Origin: Bacteroidota bacterium
Lineage (GTDB): Bacteria; Bacteroidota; Bacteroidia; Bacteroidales; Tenuifilaceae
NCBI GenBank assembly: GCA_029560875.1
Contig: JAKQKB010000086.1
Location: forward strand, 1-43,810
DNA: 43,810 bases
Direction of reading: 5' to 3'
The notes under the pieces are model-generated. The model was not told the origin of the DNA. It was given only the letters and a program-made list of their open reading frames with translations, and did no database searches. The translations under genes and the position numbers were made by a program. Positions 18,496 through 27,563 of this stretch are shown here, piece after piece; the first letter of the stretch is position 1; each line of letters starts with the position of its first letter.

Positions 18496-18539
18496 TTTGA
18501 GTCAGATATTTTAAATCTAAATTTTTAGAATCTTAAATT

Positions 18540-19421
18540 ATGGCACACCGTTCAGGTTTCGTAAATATAATTGGGAATCCAAACGTTGGGAAATCAACGC
18601 TAATGAATGCTTTGGTGGGAGAAAGACTATCCATTATCACCAGCAAGGCACAAACCACCCGTCATCGGATTATGGGTATTGTGAATGGCGAGGATTTCCA
18701 GATAGTTTACTCCGATACTCCAGGTATTCTTAAGCCAGCCTACAAGCTGCAATCGGCAATGATGAAGTTTGTGGAATCGGCGCTAGAGGATGCCGATGTT
18801 ATCCTATACATCACCGATACTGTTGAAACTCCCAACAAAAACGAGGAGTTTTTGAATAGACTTAAGCAGTTGGGCACTCCAATTATTCTTGCAATCAACA
18901 AGGTAGATTTATCGGAACAAGATAAGGTTGCGGCGCTAGTTGCTCAGTGGGCTGAAATTATGCCAGAAGCAAAAATTCTACCCATATCGGCATTGCATAA
19001 GTTTAACACTGAGGCGCTAATTAAAATGGTTAGCGAGCAATTGCCCGAAGGCCCTGAGTTTTTCCCAAAAGATACACTTACCGATAAAACTCTGAGGTTC
19101 TTTGCATCGGAGATTATTCGCGAGAAAATTCTAACCGCCTATAAAAAGGAAATTCCTTACTCCGTTGAGGTTGATATTGAGGAGTACAACGAGGAAACTA
19201 GGATTGATAGAATTAGAGCAATTATTTATGTTGATAGAGAATCGCAAAAATCCATTGTGATTGGACATCAAGGTAAAATGCTCAAAAAGGTAGGTACCGA
19301 AGCCCGTTTAGACTTGGAAAAGTTTTTGGAAAAGAAGGTTTTCCTTGAGCTCTATGTTAAAGTTGACCCCAACTGGCGCAACGACGACAAAAAGCTAAAA
19401 CGCTTTGGGTATAATTCATAG
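18540..19421 (+). CDS. era: GTPase Era
   Basis: This 293-residue GTPase has G1 GNPNVGKST (12-20), G3 DTPG (59-62) and G4 NKVD (120-123). A C-terminal KH domain has the GxxG loop in IGHQGKMLKK. This is the standard Era layout. Era binds the 3-prime end of 16S rRNA and assists 30S subunit maturation in the cytosol. It lies 44 bases after the pseudouridine synthase gene and before der, so three ribosome-biogenesis genes are clustered. The length is normal and no residue is missing. Confidence 0.97.
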   Translation: MAHRSGFVNIIGNPNVGKSTLMNALVGERLSIITSKAQTTRHRIMGIVNGEDFQIVYSDTPGILKPAYKLQSAMMKFVESALEDADVILYITDTVETPNKNEEFLNRLKQLGTPIILAINKVDLSEQDKVAALVAQWAEIMPEAKILPISALHKFNTEALIKMVSEQLPEGPEFFPKDTLTDKTLRFFASEIIREKILTAYKKEIPYSVEVDIEEYNEETRIDRIRAIIYVDRESQKSIVIGHQGKMLKKVGTEARLDLEKFLEKKVFLELYVKVDPNWRNDDKKLKRFGYNS

Positions 19422-19458
19422 AAGATGTGAGGTGCAGGTTGTTATAAATTATTCTTTT

Positions 19459-19523
19459 TTCATTCCTGCGTAAGCAGAAATCCAGTCAATAATAATGGAT
19501 TCCGCATCAAGTGCGGAATGAAA
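19459..19523. repeat. REP-like double hairpin element
   Basis: Two short hairpin units face each other: ATTCCTGCGTAAGCAGAAAT, then about 17 bases, then ATTCCGCATCAAGTGCGGAAT. The whole segment forms a larger imperfect inverted repeat beginning TTTCATTCC and ending GGAATGAAA. The second unit is a perfect 8-bp stem. This resembles the widespread intergenic ATTCCTGCG-type repeats found across many bacteria. It lies between era and der without interrupting either. Confidence 0.7.
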
Positions 19524-19596
19524 TACCGATTAACTTAATAACCTATTTATCTAAATTTCTTGCATCTAAATTCTGAAATTAAACTTTAAACTAATT

Positions 19597-20910
19597 ATGG
19601 GAAATATAGTAGCAATAGTAGGCCGCCCGAATGTTGGAAAATCAACATTCTTCAATCGATTAGTTGCTGGGCGACATGCCATTGTTGACGAGGTAGCTGG
19701 TGTTACCCGCGATAGAATTTACGGCAAGTGCGACTGGAACGGTATAGAATTCTCCGTTGTTGATACGGGCGGTTACGTGGTTAATTCCGACGATATTTTT
19801 GAGGAGGAAATCCGTAAACAGGTAAAACTAGCCATTGAGGAAGCCGATACAATTCTATTCCTTGTTGACGTTAAGGTTGGTATTACCGATATGGACCAGG
19901 CAGTAGCAGAGATTCTTCGTAGATCGAAGAAAAAAGTTTTCCTTGTTGCCAATAAGGTCGATAACAATGACTTGCTGTACGATGCAAACGAGTTCTACCG
20001 GTTTGGACTTGGACAGCCATTCTGTATATCGTCAATCAGCGGTTCTGGAACTGGCGATTTACTCGATGAAGTAGTTAAAGATTTCGAAAACGAACCAGAG
20101 GAAGAAAAGGATTTAAATATCCCAAAAATCGCTTTTGTTGGAAGACCAAATGTAGGAAAATCGTCACTAATAAATGCGCTTATAGGCGAGGATCGTAACA
20201 TTGTTACTCCAATTGCAGGTACAACCCGCGATGCCGTTGATACTCATTACAACAAGTTTGGACACAACTTCATTATAGTTGATACTGCAGGATTACGTCG
20301 TAAAACAAAAGTTCACGAAGATTTGGAGTTCTACTCCGTGATGCGCTCAATCCGCACAATTGAGAGTTCCGATGTTTGCCTGCTTCTGCTCGATGCCACA
20401 CTTGGGTTGGAAGGTCAGGATTTGAATATCTTCAACCTAATTGTAAAGAATAAAAAGGGCGTTGTTATTGTTGTTAACAAGTGGGATTTAGTTGAAAAGG
20501 ATAACAAAACTACCGTTGAGTACACCAACCTGATTAAGGAGAGAATTGCTCCATTCCAGGATGTACCAATTGTTTTTGCATCGGCATTAACCAAGCAGCG
20601 AATTCACAAGGTTCTTGAAACAGTTACAGAGGTTTACCAAAACCGCAAGAAAAAAATTGCAACATCTAAGTTGAATGAATTCTTGCAAACTGCGCTCGAA
20701 ATTCAGCAACCACCTGCTTACAAAGGCAAGTATATTAAGATAAAATATGTAACCCAACTACCGACACAAACACCTTCGTTTGCATTTTTCTGCAACCTAC
20801 CCCAGTATATTCGCGAGCCATATAAGCGTTACATGGAGAACAAACTACGCGAAACATTCAATTTCTCTGGAGTTCCGTTACAAATATACTTTAGAGCTAA
20901 ATCGAAATAG
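19597..20910 (+). CDS. der: Ribosome biogenesis GTPase Der (EngA)
   Basis: This 437-residue protein has two tandem GTPase domains, the hallmark of Der/EngA. The first has GRPNVGKST (8-16), DTGG and NKVD. The second has [13 protein letters not shown] and NKWD. The C-terminal KH-like domain closes the protein. Der acts on late 50S subunit assembly. The 175-base gap to era holds a REP-like element, and a bidirectional terminator follows the stop. All nucleotide-binding motifs are intact. Confidence 0.97.
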   Translation: MGNIVAIVGRPNVGKSTFFNRLVAGRHAIVDEVAGVTRDRIYGKCDWNGIEFSVVDTGGYVVNSDDIFEEEIRKQVKLAIEEADTILFLVDVKVGITDMDQAVAEILRRSKKKVFLVANKVDNNDLLYDANEFYRFGLGQPFCISSISGSGTGDLLDEVVKDFENEPEEEKDLNIPKIAFVGRPNVGKSSLINALIGEDRNIVTPIAGTTRDAVDTHYNKFGHNFIIVDTAGLRRKTKVHEDLEFYSVMRSIRTIESSDVCLLLLDATLGLEGQDLNIFNLIVKNKKGVVIVVNKWDLVEKDNKTTVEYTNLIKERIAPFQDVPIVFASALTKQRIHKVLETVTEVYQNRKKKIATSKLNEFLQTALEIQQPPAYKGKYIKIKYVTQLPTQTPSFAFFCNLPQYIREPYKRYMENKLRETFNFSGVPLQIYFRAKSK

Positions 20911-20920
20911 ATATTAAGCA

Positions 20921-20946
20921 AAAACCCTCGCATTTGCGAGGGTTTT
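20921..20946. terminator. Bidirectional intrinsic terminator
   Basis: A perfect 12-bp stem AAAACCCTCGCA (20921-20932) pairs with 20935-20946, with T-runs available on both strands. It lies in the 42-base gap between the convergent der and AsmA genes and would stop transcription from both sides. Confidence 0.9.
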
Positions 20947-20952
20947 GATTTA

Positions 20953-23733
20953 CTACTCAAGTTTCGCCGCTTCCGCTTTAGCCTTCTCTATTATTTGATT
21001 TGCTTTAGCATCCGCTTCCTGAATTACCTTTTGTGCTGATGCCTCACCTTTTTTTCGGATTTCCTTGGCGGCCTCCTTAGCAACTCTCTCTGCAATAGGC
21101 CCTTTCTTTTTACCCTCGGCCTCGGTTTTCTTTGCCTGTTCCTCTGCTTCAGCTCTTATTTTATCGGCAAGAACAGCCGCTTCCTCCCTAATTTTTGTAG
21201 CCTCTTTCTCAGCATCGGCAATTAACTTATCGGCCTGCTCTTTAGCCTGCTTTTTGGCCTCAACCTTGGCTTCATCAACCTTTTGTCCTACAATTTCTTT
21301 TGTGGTTGAACTCGCTTCTGATGATGCTTCGCCTTTATCAAAACCCACATTGGGATTACTGGTTGTACCACCAATTTTAAAATTCAACTTAACATCCTCA
21401 TTGGGCTTTGGCACTGAGATTCCTGCAAGTTTACTAACCAAATCGGTTGCAGCACCAACATACTTAGACGGAATACTCATTTTTGCCTTGAAGTTTAGGG
21501 TTTGGTCTAAGCCCATATCGCCACCTAGGTTCATTTTGGTATCAACAATCTTTGTATCGAAAGGCTCAATGAAAAGTCGACCGTCCTTTATTTTAAAGCT
21601 GATGTTTACATCCTTCATAGAGGGATTTCGGAACTTATCATTCTTTATAACATCGGCTATTTTGCCAAACACCTTGGAATCCTTAAAGCCTATTTCGTTT
21701 GACTGCAACTTGCCGTAGGCATCAATACTATTCATTACAGGCATCATAGCAGTATCCAATGTAGATTTAAACTTGAACTGGGTAGACACCTTCCCTGTCA
21801 TATCCTTTGCAGCAGGCGCCATCTTCTGTAACGAAGAGAATGCCTTAAATGCAGAAGGAATATCAATACCCTTCATGTTGAAATCGAAATCAGTTGTAGG
21901 CGCCTTGACATCCTGGGAGTTGTAACTTCCACCCATAACCATTGAGCCCTCGAGCAAATTCATACCAAGGTTGGTCATATTTACAATACCATCCTTAACA
22001 TCGATATTACCATTAAGGCTTGTTATATCAAGTTTATCGTAAATAATACGGGCAAAGTTGGCCTTCATATTAAAGTCGATATTCCTTGGCACTTCAATTA
22101 CGCTCATTGCCGATGTATCCTCAACAACAACTTCCTCCTCAGTGCTTTCACCGCCCATAAATTCGTTAGCATCGAATAGATTTGAGGATAAGTTAAGGTT
22201 TCCACGAACAGTCTCGTCCTTGAAAATAAACGGAATAAAATTCTCCAACCTACCATTCATCTTCAAATCGCTCTTACCAATCTGACTTTCGAACTTTGCT
22301 AAATCCACGAATTTTGGAGAGAAATTTAGAACTGTTTCGGTAATTTTAAATCCTTGAGGTAAATCATTGCTGGTAAACACAAAGTTTGCTAAACGCAATG
22401 AGCCATCGGCTTTAAACTTCTCATAATCCTCTTTTTCGATATATGATAACTTTCCAGCAAAATCAAGGTTTGCATCAAGTATTCCGGAAATGGTCATGCT
22501 ATCCAACGGCACAACATCGGCCAACGATGCAAAGTCAATTTTTCCAGTGATATTACCATCAACCTGCATATCGCTTATTGGAGTAGCCACATGTAAACGA
22601 GCATCGAACGGGTTACTTCCTAACTCCAAATGGAATTTATCCACATTTACGGTAGTGTTATCCATATTAGTACCATCGAACCAAACCTTAGTGCTAACAT
22701 TAACATTGTTTACTGATTTAGGTAAATCGGGGTACTGGAACATACCATTCTCAATAAACAAAGCGATAGAAGCATTGGGCAATGTTGCATCGCTCATTAC
22801 ACCTTTTACAAAACCATCTATACCAAACTTTCCCGAAGTTTTAAGCCCAGCAAAATCCTTCATGTAAACTGCAGGAACCATCGAAAGTATTGCCTTAAAG
22901 TCTGTTGTTGGGGTGTTAAATTTAACATCGATATCAATATCGCTACCAGGCATTTTTACAACACCTTCAAATAGTAACGCAAGTTGATTAATCCTGAATT
23001 TATTATCCTTGAAGGTATAAATAGCGCTATCCATATTAGCCCCAATAGTAGCGTTGAACTCAAGTTCAGCATCCTTAACATAACTTAAACCGCCCATTTT
23101 AAAGTTTAGCGCCTCAATAGATGTTTTCAAATTTAAATCGGTTTGGCTCATGCCCATATTGCCCGATAACAGAAGGTTGAAGTTCCTTATTGTAGCCGAC
23201 ATGTTGGACGAATCATCAATATAGGCAATGTTTGCATTCCTAATTTCAAACTTCTTAAGGGCAACCCTTGTGTTAATTGGCGAACCTGCAGCAGTATCCT
23301 CAACTTCGGTTTCGGGAACATCGGAGGGCTTTGCAATATCCCAGTTTACCTTGCCATCCTTGGTAATTCTTGCTTTTAAGCGCGCTTGGTCGAGCAGAAT
23401 AGATTTCACCTCAATATTCTCCATACCCATTACGCTCCACAAGTTAACCTTAACGCTAAACTCCTTGAAAGCCATAAGCGTATCGTTAGCAAAACTATCG
23501 ATACCAACAACGCTTAAATCTTTAAGGCCAATGTAAAGGTTTGGGAAACCTTTAATAAGCGAAACCTGAAAGTCGTTGAACTCAACTTTAGCATTTACAC
23601 TTTTATTGATTTCAGTTTTTGCTATTTGCATTAACTGTGGCTTAAATACTATTGGGACAATTATTGCCGCCGCAATAAATAGTAGTAAAATAATAAGAAT
23701 AGCCCAAGCTAAACGTTTAATGAACTTTTTCAT
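20953..23733 (-). CDS. AsmA-family protein with long helical C-terminal tail
   Basis: With the start at 23733 the protein has 926 residues. A membrane anchor (about 8-30) is followed by a large periplasmic beta-rich body with the AsmA-type N-terminus and the C-terminal AsmA repeat (GNLNLSSN, KMNLGGDMGLDQTLNFKAKM and similar). Family members form lipid-transfer or outer-membrane-assembly bridges. From about residue 815 the protein becomes an Ala/Lys/Glu helical stretch of roughly 110 residues (QADKLIADAEKEATKIREEA) that reads like a coiled coil and is not part of the usual AsmA domain. The start at 23733 is preferred over 23781 because a TAAATTTG box at 23779-23786 overlaps the latter. Confidence 0.85.
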   Translation of the reverse strand: MKKFIKRLAWAILIILLLFIAAAIIVPIVFKPQLMQIAKTEINKSVNAKVEFNDFQVSLIKGFPNLYIGLKDLSVVGIDSFANDTLMAFKEFSVKVNLWSVMGMENIEVKSILLDQARLKARITKDGKVNWDIAKPSDVPETEVEDTAAGSPINTRVALKKFEIRNANIAYIDDSSNMSATIRNFNLLLSGNMGMSQTDLNLKTSIEALNFKMGGLSYVKDAELEFNATIGANMDSAIYTFKDNKFRINQLALLFEGVVKMPGSDIDIDVKFNTPTTDFKAILSMVPAVYMKDFAGLKTSGKFGIDGFVKGVMSDATLPNASIALFIENGMFQYPDLPKSVNNVNVSTKVWFDGTNMDNTTVNVDKFHLELGSNPFDARLHVATPISDMQVDGNITGKIDFASLADVVPLDSMTISGILDANLDFAGKLSYIEKEDYEKFKADGSLRLANFVFTSNDLPQGFKITETVLNFSPKFVDLAKFESQIGKSDLKMNGRLENFIPFIFKDETVRGNLNLSSNLFDANEFMGGESTEEEVVVEDTSAMSVIEVPRNIDFNMKANFARIIYDKLDITSLNGNIDVKDGIVNMTNLGMNLLEGSMVMGGSYNSQDVKAPTTDFDFNMKGIDIPSAFKAFSSLQKMAPAAKDMTGKVSTQFKFKSTLDTAMMPVMNSIDAYGKLQSNEIGFKDSKVFGKIADVIKNDKFRNPSMKDVNISFKIKDGRLFIEPFDTKIVDTKMNLGGDMGLDQTLNFKAKMSIPSKYVGAATDLVSKLAGISVPKPNEDVKLNFKIGGTTSNPNVGFDKGEASSEASSTTKEIVGQKVDEAKVEAKKQAKEQADKLIADAEKEATKIREEAAVLADKIRAEAEEQAKKTEAEGKKKGPIAERVAKEAAKEIRKKGEASAQKVIQEADAKANQIIEKAKAEAAKLE

Positions 23734-23778
23734 ACTGAGGGGTTTTATGTTATTAACCAATACTTCGTTCGAGTTAAA

Positions 23779-23786
23779 CAAATTTA
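23779..23786 (-). promoter_or_regulatory. -7 box (TAnnTTTG) for AsmA gene
   Basis: The minus strand reads TAAATTTG, 45 bases upstream of the ATG at 23733. It coincides with the start of the longer open frame, so transcription from it would exclude that start. Confidence 0.55.
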
Positions 23787-23969
23787 GGCTTTATTGTAGA
23801 AATAACCCATTGCAACGGTAAAAAAAAGGAAAGAATAATTTTAAATCGACCTTTTTGATAAATATCAACAACAACAATTAAGAGCAAAAACAAACTAGTA
23901 AACAAACAGTTATGATACAACTTCAATCACACCTTCTCTTCCTCCAAAACAAAAAAGAGAACAATATCA

Positions 23970-23977
23970 TATATTTG
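23970..23977 (+). promoter_or_regulatory. -7 box (TAnnTTTG) for PiT-family permease
   Basis: The box TATATTTG lies 36 bases upstream of the permease ATG at 24014. No clear -33 partner is seen. Confidence 0.55.
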
Positions 23978-24013
23978 TAAAACTCATAAGAGTAATAACC
24001 CAACGCAAACAAT

Positions 24014-25054
24014 ATGGATGCCCTAATATTCAGCCATTTAATCATCCCATTTCTAATTTCAATGTTCCTAGCTATTACTATGGGTGGTAGTGGCACTGGG
24101 CCATCATTTTCTGCGGCTTATGGCTCTAACGTCCTAAAAAAGAATGCTATTCCTGGGCTATTCGGGTTAATGGTTTTTCTTGGAGCAATTATTGCTGGAA
24201 AAGCAACCGCCAGAACAGTTGGGGAAGGGCTAATTAACCCTGATTTAATGAACTATGCACAGGTATCCATTATTCTTTTTTCCGTGGCCATTTCATTATT
24301 AATTGCCAATTTATTTGGAGTGCCTCAATCAACCAGTCAGTCAACAGTGTTGGCAGTAGTAGCCCCAGGATTATACTTCAATGAGTTTTCGTCCCATAAA
24401 CTTTTCTTTGAGGTTATTCCTACATGGTTTATACTCCCTATAGTATCATTTATACTGTGTTTTCTTATTGGCAAATATATTTACAAGCCAATTCGTCGAA
24501 GAGGGTATACAATTTCGGCCCGACTCAATGAACACTATATGCTTAAAGGTGCAATTATTGGTATGTCTATGTACGTAGCTTTTTCCATCGGCGCAAATAA
24601 CGTGGCCAATGCCAGCGGCCCTTTAACGACAATGACTTTGAACGAACTCGGAATACACAACTCTTCTGGAAGAATCTTAACTCTGATTATGATAATGGCT
24701 ACAATGGTGGTTGCTCCAAGCTTTGGAATAGGTAGTTCAATATTTGGCGATAAAATTTTGCGCAATACCGGCAAAGAATTATTCCTTTTTGGCAAAGTGG
24801 AGGCTGTTATTATTGCTTTTATTTCAGCATCGCTACTATTGGGAGCATCGTTATTTAAAGGTATACCAACTTCCTTAGTGCAGCTTAATGTGGGGGCAAT
24901 ACTTGGAATTGGAGTTGCCAAGTTAGGAACCAAAAATATTTTCAAGAAAACGGAAGTGCGTAAGTTCTTTATTGTATGGCTTATAGCCCCAATGATTGCA
25001 TTCTTCCTATCTTGGTACTTAACTTACCTGGCCGATACTTATGGGTACTTATAA
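24014..25054 (+). CDS. PiT-family anion permease, CysP-like
   Basis: This 346-residue inner-membrane protein has about ten hydrophobic segments and the PiT inverted-repeat layout. The second signature is present as IGANNVANASGPL. The first, normally GxNDxxNS-like in phosphate transporters, instead reads MGGSGTGPSFSAAYGSN, lacking the Asn/Asp pair. That form resembles Bacillus subtilis CysP, a PiT-family sulfate permease, so sulfate or another oxyanion is a reasonable alternative to phosphate. No PhoU or sulfur-assimilation gene is adjacent to settle it. It converges with the LolC/E-like gene, with only 6 bases between the stops. Confidence 0.8.
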   Translation: MDALIFSHLIIPFLISMFLAITMGGSGTGPSFSAAYGSNVLKKNAIPGLFGLMVFLGAIIAGKATARTVGEGLINPDLMNYAQVSIILFSVAISLLIANLFGVPQSTSQSTVLAVVAPGLYFNEFSSHKLFFEVIPTWFILPIVSFILCFLIGKYIYKPIRRRGYTISARLNEHYMLKGAIIGMSMYVAFSIGANNVANASGPLTTMTLNELGIHNSSGRILTLIMIMATMVVAPSFGIGSSIFGDKILRNTGKELFLFGKVEAVIIAFISASLLLGASLFKGIPTSLVQLNVGAILGIGVAKLGTKNIFKKTEVRKFFIVWLIAPMIAFFLSWYLTYLADTYGYL

Positions 25055-25060
25055 CCGAAA

Positions 25061-26308
25061 CTAATCGAATTTAAGAGTCCTATCAGGACTTATATGAGAT
25101 ACAACCATCGATGGTACCACTAGCATAGCCATACCAACCACAAATGCTACTGCATTTAAAATAAGTATGTGGATAATATTAAGGTTTATTGGCACCTCGG
25201 AAAGGAAATAGAACTGCTCATCGAGCTTGGCTATCCCAAAATGCTTCTGCACAAGACATACCAATACTCCAAAAATAGTACCCCAAACTAGCCCCTTAAA
25301 CATAATGTAAGCCGACTGAAGAAGAAAAATTTTCCGTATGCTCTCATTGCTTGAGCCTAAAGCTTTAAGCAAGCCAATAGCACCTGTTCGTTCAAGAATA
25401 ATGATAAGTAAACCCGATATCATATTTATACCAGCAACAAGCAACATCAGAATAATAAGAACTGCAGCATTGATATCCTGCAAATTCAACCAATCGAAGA
25501 TATTTGGGTACTTATCAACAATACTCTGAACCTTCAAACGAGAATCATTATCAATAAAAACAAAACCAACAATATCGTCAACCTCAATGGAAAGGTCGTA
25601 GGCGTTATCTATATTATCGACCAACAACTCGTAACCTGTTACCTGAGTTGCGCTCCATCCATTTAATCGTTGAATATGCCGAAGGTCGCACAGAACAAAC
25701 AACTTATCGAACTCCACCATTTTTGTATCGTAAATTCCAGCAACTGTAAACCTTCTAAACCGAGGTGGCTCCTGAACAAATAAGATATCATAACTATCTC
25801 CTACCTTAAGTTTCAAAAGATTTGCTAAGGTTTTGGAAATAATCGTCTTGTTCGTCGCGGAGGAATCTTCAGTTGAAAAAACCTCTCCTTCAACTATGTT
25901 CTGTTTAAAGAAATTCCAGTTGAAATCCGAAGCAACACCTTTAAGCACAATCCCCTGAATATCGGTCTCTGTTTTAATAATACCCGCTTTGGTAGCAAAA
26001 ACCTGTACATGAGTAATCCCTTCAATCTTCCGAACATCATTCATACACTCCAGATTGGAGGGTATAGGATTTGTTTCGAAGGATTGATTGCTATCGAAAT
26101 TGGTTATCTGTATGTGGCTGCCAAACCCTACCACTTTCGATTTTATTTCCTGCTTAAAGCCTGTTATAATGGCAATAGACACAATCATTATTGCCACACT
26201 AAGGGCAATAGATACAATGGTAATACGGATAAAAGGTTTTGATAGGCTTACACTATCAGAGCCCTTAAGGAAACGTTTAGCTAGGAAATTTTCAAAACTC
26301 ACAATCAA
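25061..26308 (-). CDS. FtsX-type ABC permease, LolC/LolE-like
   Basis: The 415 residues have the LolC/E layout. The N-terminal signature is FENFLAKRFLKG, followed by a membrane helix (about 26-48), a roughly 230-residue periplasmic MacB-like domain and three C-terminal helices (about 285-305, 325-350, 378-402) of an FtsX domain. By family it extracts lipoproteins from the inner membrane with an ATPase such as LolD. The LolD-like ATPase at 14547 is a candidate partner. Many Bacteroidota carry two such permeases, so this may be either half of a LolC/E pair or a homodimer. No ATPase gene is adjacent. Confidence 0.82.
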   Translation of the reverse strand: MIVSFENFLAKRFLKGSDSVSLSKPFIRITIVSIALSVAIMIVSIAIITGFKQEIKSKVVGFGSHIQITNFDSNQSFETNPIPSNLECMNDVRKIEGITHVQVFATKAGIIKTETDIQGIVLKGVASDFNWNFFKQNIVEGEVFSTEDSSATNKTIISKTLANLLKLKVGDSYDILFVQEPPRFRRFTVAGIYDTKMVEFDKLFVLCDLRHIQRLNGWSATQVTGYELLVDNIDNAYDLSIEVDDIVGFVFIDNDSRLKVQSIVDKYPNIFDWLNLQDINAAVLIILMLLVAGINMISGLLIIILERTGAIGLLKALGSSNESIRKIFLLQSAYIMFKGLVWGTIFGVLVCLVQKHFGIAKLDEQFYFLSEVPINLNIIHILILNAVAFVVGMAMLVVPSMVVSHISPDRTLKFD

Positions 26309-26376
26309 TCAATTTTACCTGTAAAAATAGGAAAAAGTTTTCTATTGATTTGTTTAGTAAAAATGTGGTACTCTAA

Positions 26377-26437
26377 TCGTCGACAAAATTGCCAGCAAAC
26401 GGTTGTATTTGTGTAGTTCAGTTCTTTTTGTCGACAA
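26377..26437. promoter_or_regulatory. Twin palindromic sites TYGTCGACAA upstream of caspase gene 1
   Basis: TCGTCGACAA (26377-26386) and TTGTCGACAA (26428-26437) are two near-identical 10-base palindromic sites spaced 51 bases apart, about five helical turns. The flanks also form a perfect 10-bp inverted repeat (26379-26388 with 26426-26435). They lie 80-140 bases upstream of the first caspase-like gene. They resemble paired operators for a dimeric regulator, but the regulator is unknown. Confidence 0.45.
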
Positions 26438-26516
26438 GTCTAAAATCAACGTAACTCATTAATTAAATTGCGCTTGCTTTAATAAATTAATTAACCAACC
26501 TAAACTTTTATTTACA

Positions 26517-27365
26517 ATGAAAACAAAAAAACTACTTAGCCTAGCATTCTTAGCGTTATTTGCTGGCGTAATTTTTCAAGGATGTTCGAAAGACGATGAA
26601 CTTGTAAAAAATGAAAACGAAACACAATGGAGCGTTCGTCCCGATTTTGCCACATTGGATAACAGACCTGCCGATGAGATTGCAAAATCTATGATTACTG
26701 AAAAAGATGCAACTCCTGTTGAATTAGATGAAAACACTCCAAAGGGTGCAAAGTATGCTTTAGTTATTGGTATTTCCGACTACTCAGGCACATCAAGCGA
26801 CCTACAGTACTGCGATGATGATGCAAGAGACTGGAGAAATCGTTTACAAACCGAAGGTTATACAGTAACCACAATACTTGACAGAAGTGCAACAAAGAGC
26901 GCAATTCAGTCGGCTCTAGCAACCCTTGCAAGCAAAGCAATTGCTGGTAACGAAATTACCTTTGTTTACTCTGGTCATGGAAGTAGTGGAAACATTGTTA
27001 CAACTGACTTATACTACATTAGCAGTTCTTACTTCAAAACAGTTTTCACCAATGCAAAAAGCACTAAAATGTTCTTCACATTTGATGCCTGCCAAATTGG
27101 TGCCATGAAAACCGCTTTAGCAAAAACTGGAAGAATTGTTGCAGTAGCATCCAACACAACCGTTTACTCATACGATGGTGATGCATCAATGCAAAATGGC
27201 GTTTTCACTTACTACCAAATGAGAGGCTTCGACTATATGGGCTATATTTACGTTGAGAATGATTGTAGCTACGCTGTTACCCAAATGAAATCGTGGGCTT
27301 CTTCTAGAGGTTTAACTGTTGCTCCTTCGTACCAAGACTCTTATTCTGGAAGTTTCAACTTGTAG
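26517..27365 (+). CDS. Caspase-family (C14) surface lipoprotein, copy 1
   Basis: The 282 residues begin with a lipoprotein signal peptide ending IFQGC (Cys23), followed by SKDDE, which resembles the Bacteroidota lipoprotein export signal that sends lipoproteins to the cell surface. After a spacer of about 55 residues, a caspase fold starts at KYALVIGISDYSG (79-91). The dyad is complete: His154 in YSGHGS and Cys192 in FDACQIG. A block with YSYDGDA and GVFTYYQM follows, and the C-terminus is conserved with copy 2. No death, WD40 or TPR domain is attached. Family members are cysteine peptidases, often with Arg/Lys or Asp specificity, but the substrate is unknown. It has its own leader and terminator. 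Confidence 0.88.
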   Translation: MKTKKLLSLAFLALFAGVIFQGCSKDDELVKNENETQWSVRPDFATLDNRPADEIAKSMITEKDATPVELDENTPKGAKYALVIGISDYSGTSSDLQYCDDDARDWRNRLQTEGYTVTTILDRSATKSAIQSALATLASKAIAGNEITFVYSGHGSSGNIVTTDLYYISSSYFKTVFTNAKSTKMFFTFDACQIGAMKTALAKTGRIVAVASNTTVYSYDGDASMQNGVFTYYQMRGFDYMGYIYVENDCSYAVTQMKSWASSRGLTVAPSYQDSYSGSFNL

Positions 27366-27387
27366 TATCTCATATAAAACAAGGAAT

Positions 27388-27417
27388 AACCCCGCTCAAA
27401 AAGCGGGGTTTATTTTT
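27388..27417 (+). terminator. Intrinsic terminator after caspase copy 1
   Basis: A perfect 9-bp stem AACCCCGCT (27388-27396) with 27402-27410 is followed by TATTTTT. It starts 23 bases after the stop codon, so the two caspase-like genes are not a simple bicistron. Confidence 0.88.
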
Positions 27418-27563
27418 GCATTTTATACGGAGCAAGTTGTTGTTTGTAGGCTTTTGCTTGCGCTTCGTCTTTACATCAATGCTCGACTTGACTTTTATAT
27501 CTGAATAGTTGAAATTTGAAGCATTAACATTTTTATTAACCAAACCAAAAAAACAAAAAAACT

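Noticed and set aside
21065..21718. Long plus-strand frame inside the AsmA gene
   Set aside because: It is antisense to the Ala/Lys/Glu-rich tail and neighbouring body of AsmA; codon bias of that repeat region produces an open antisense frame.
24535..24945. 136-codon minus-strand frame in the PiT-family gene
   Set aside because: It is antisense to conserved membrane segments and the GANNVANA signature.
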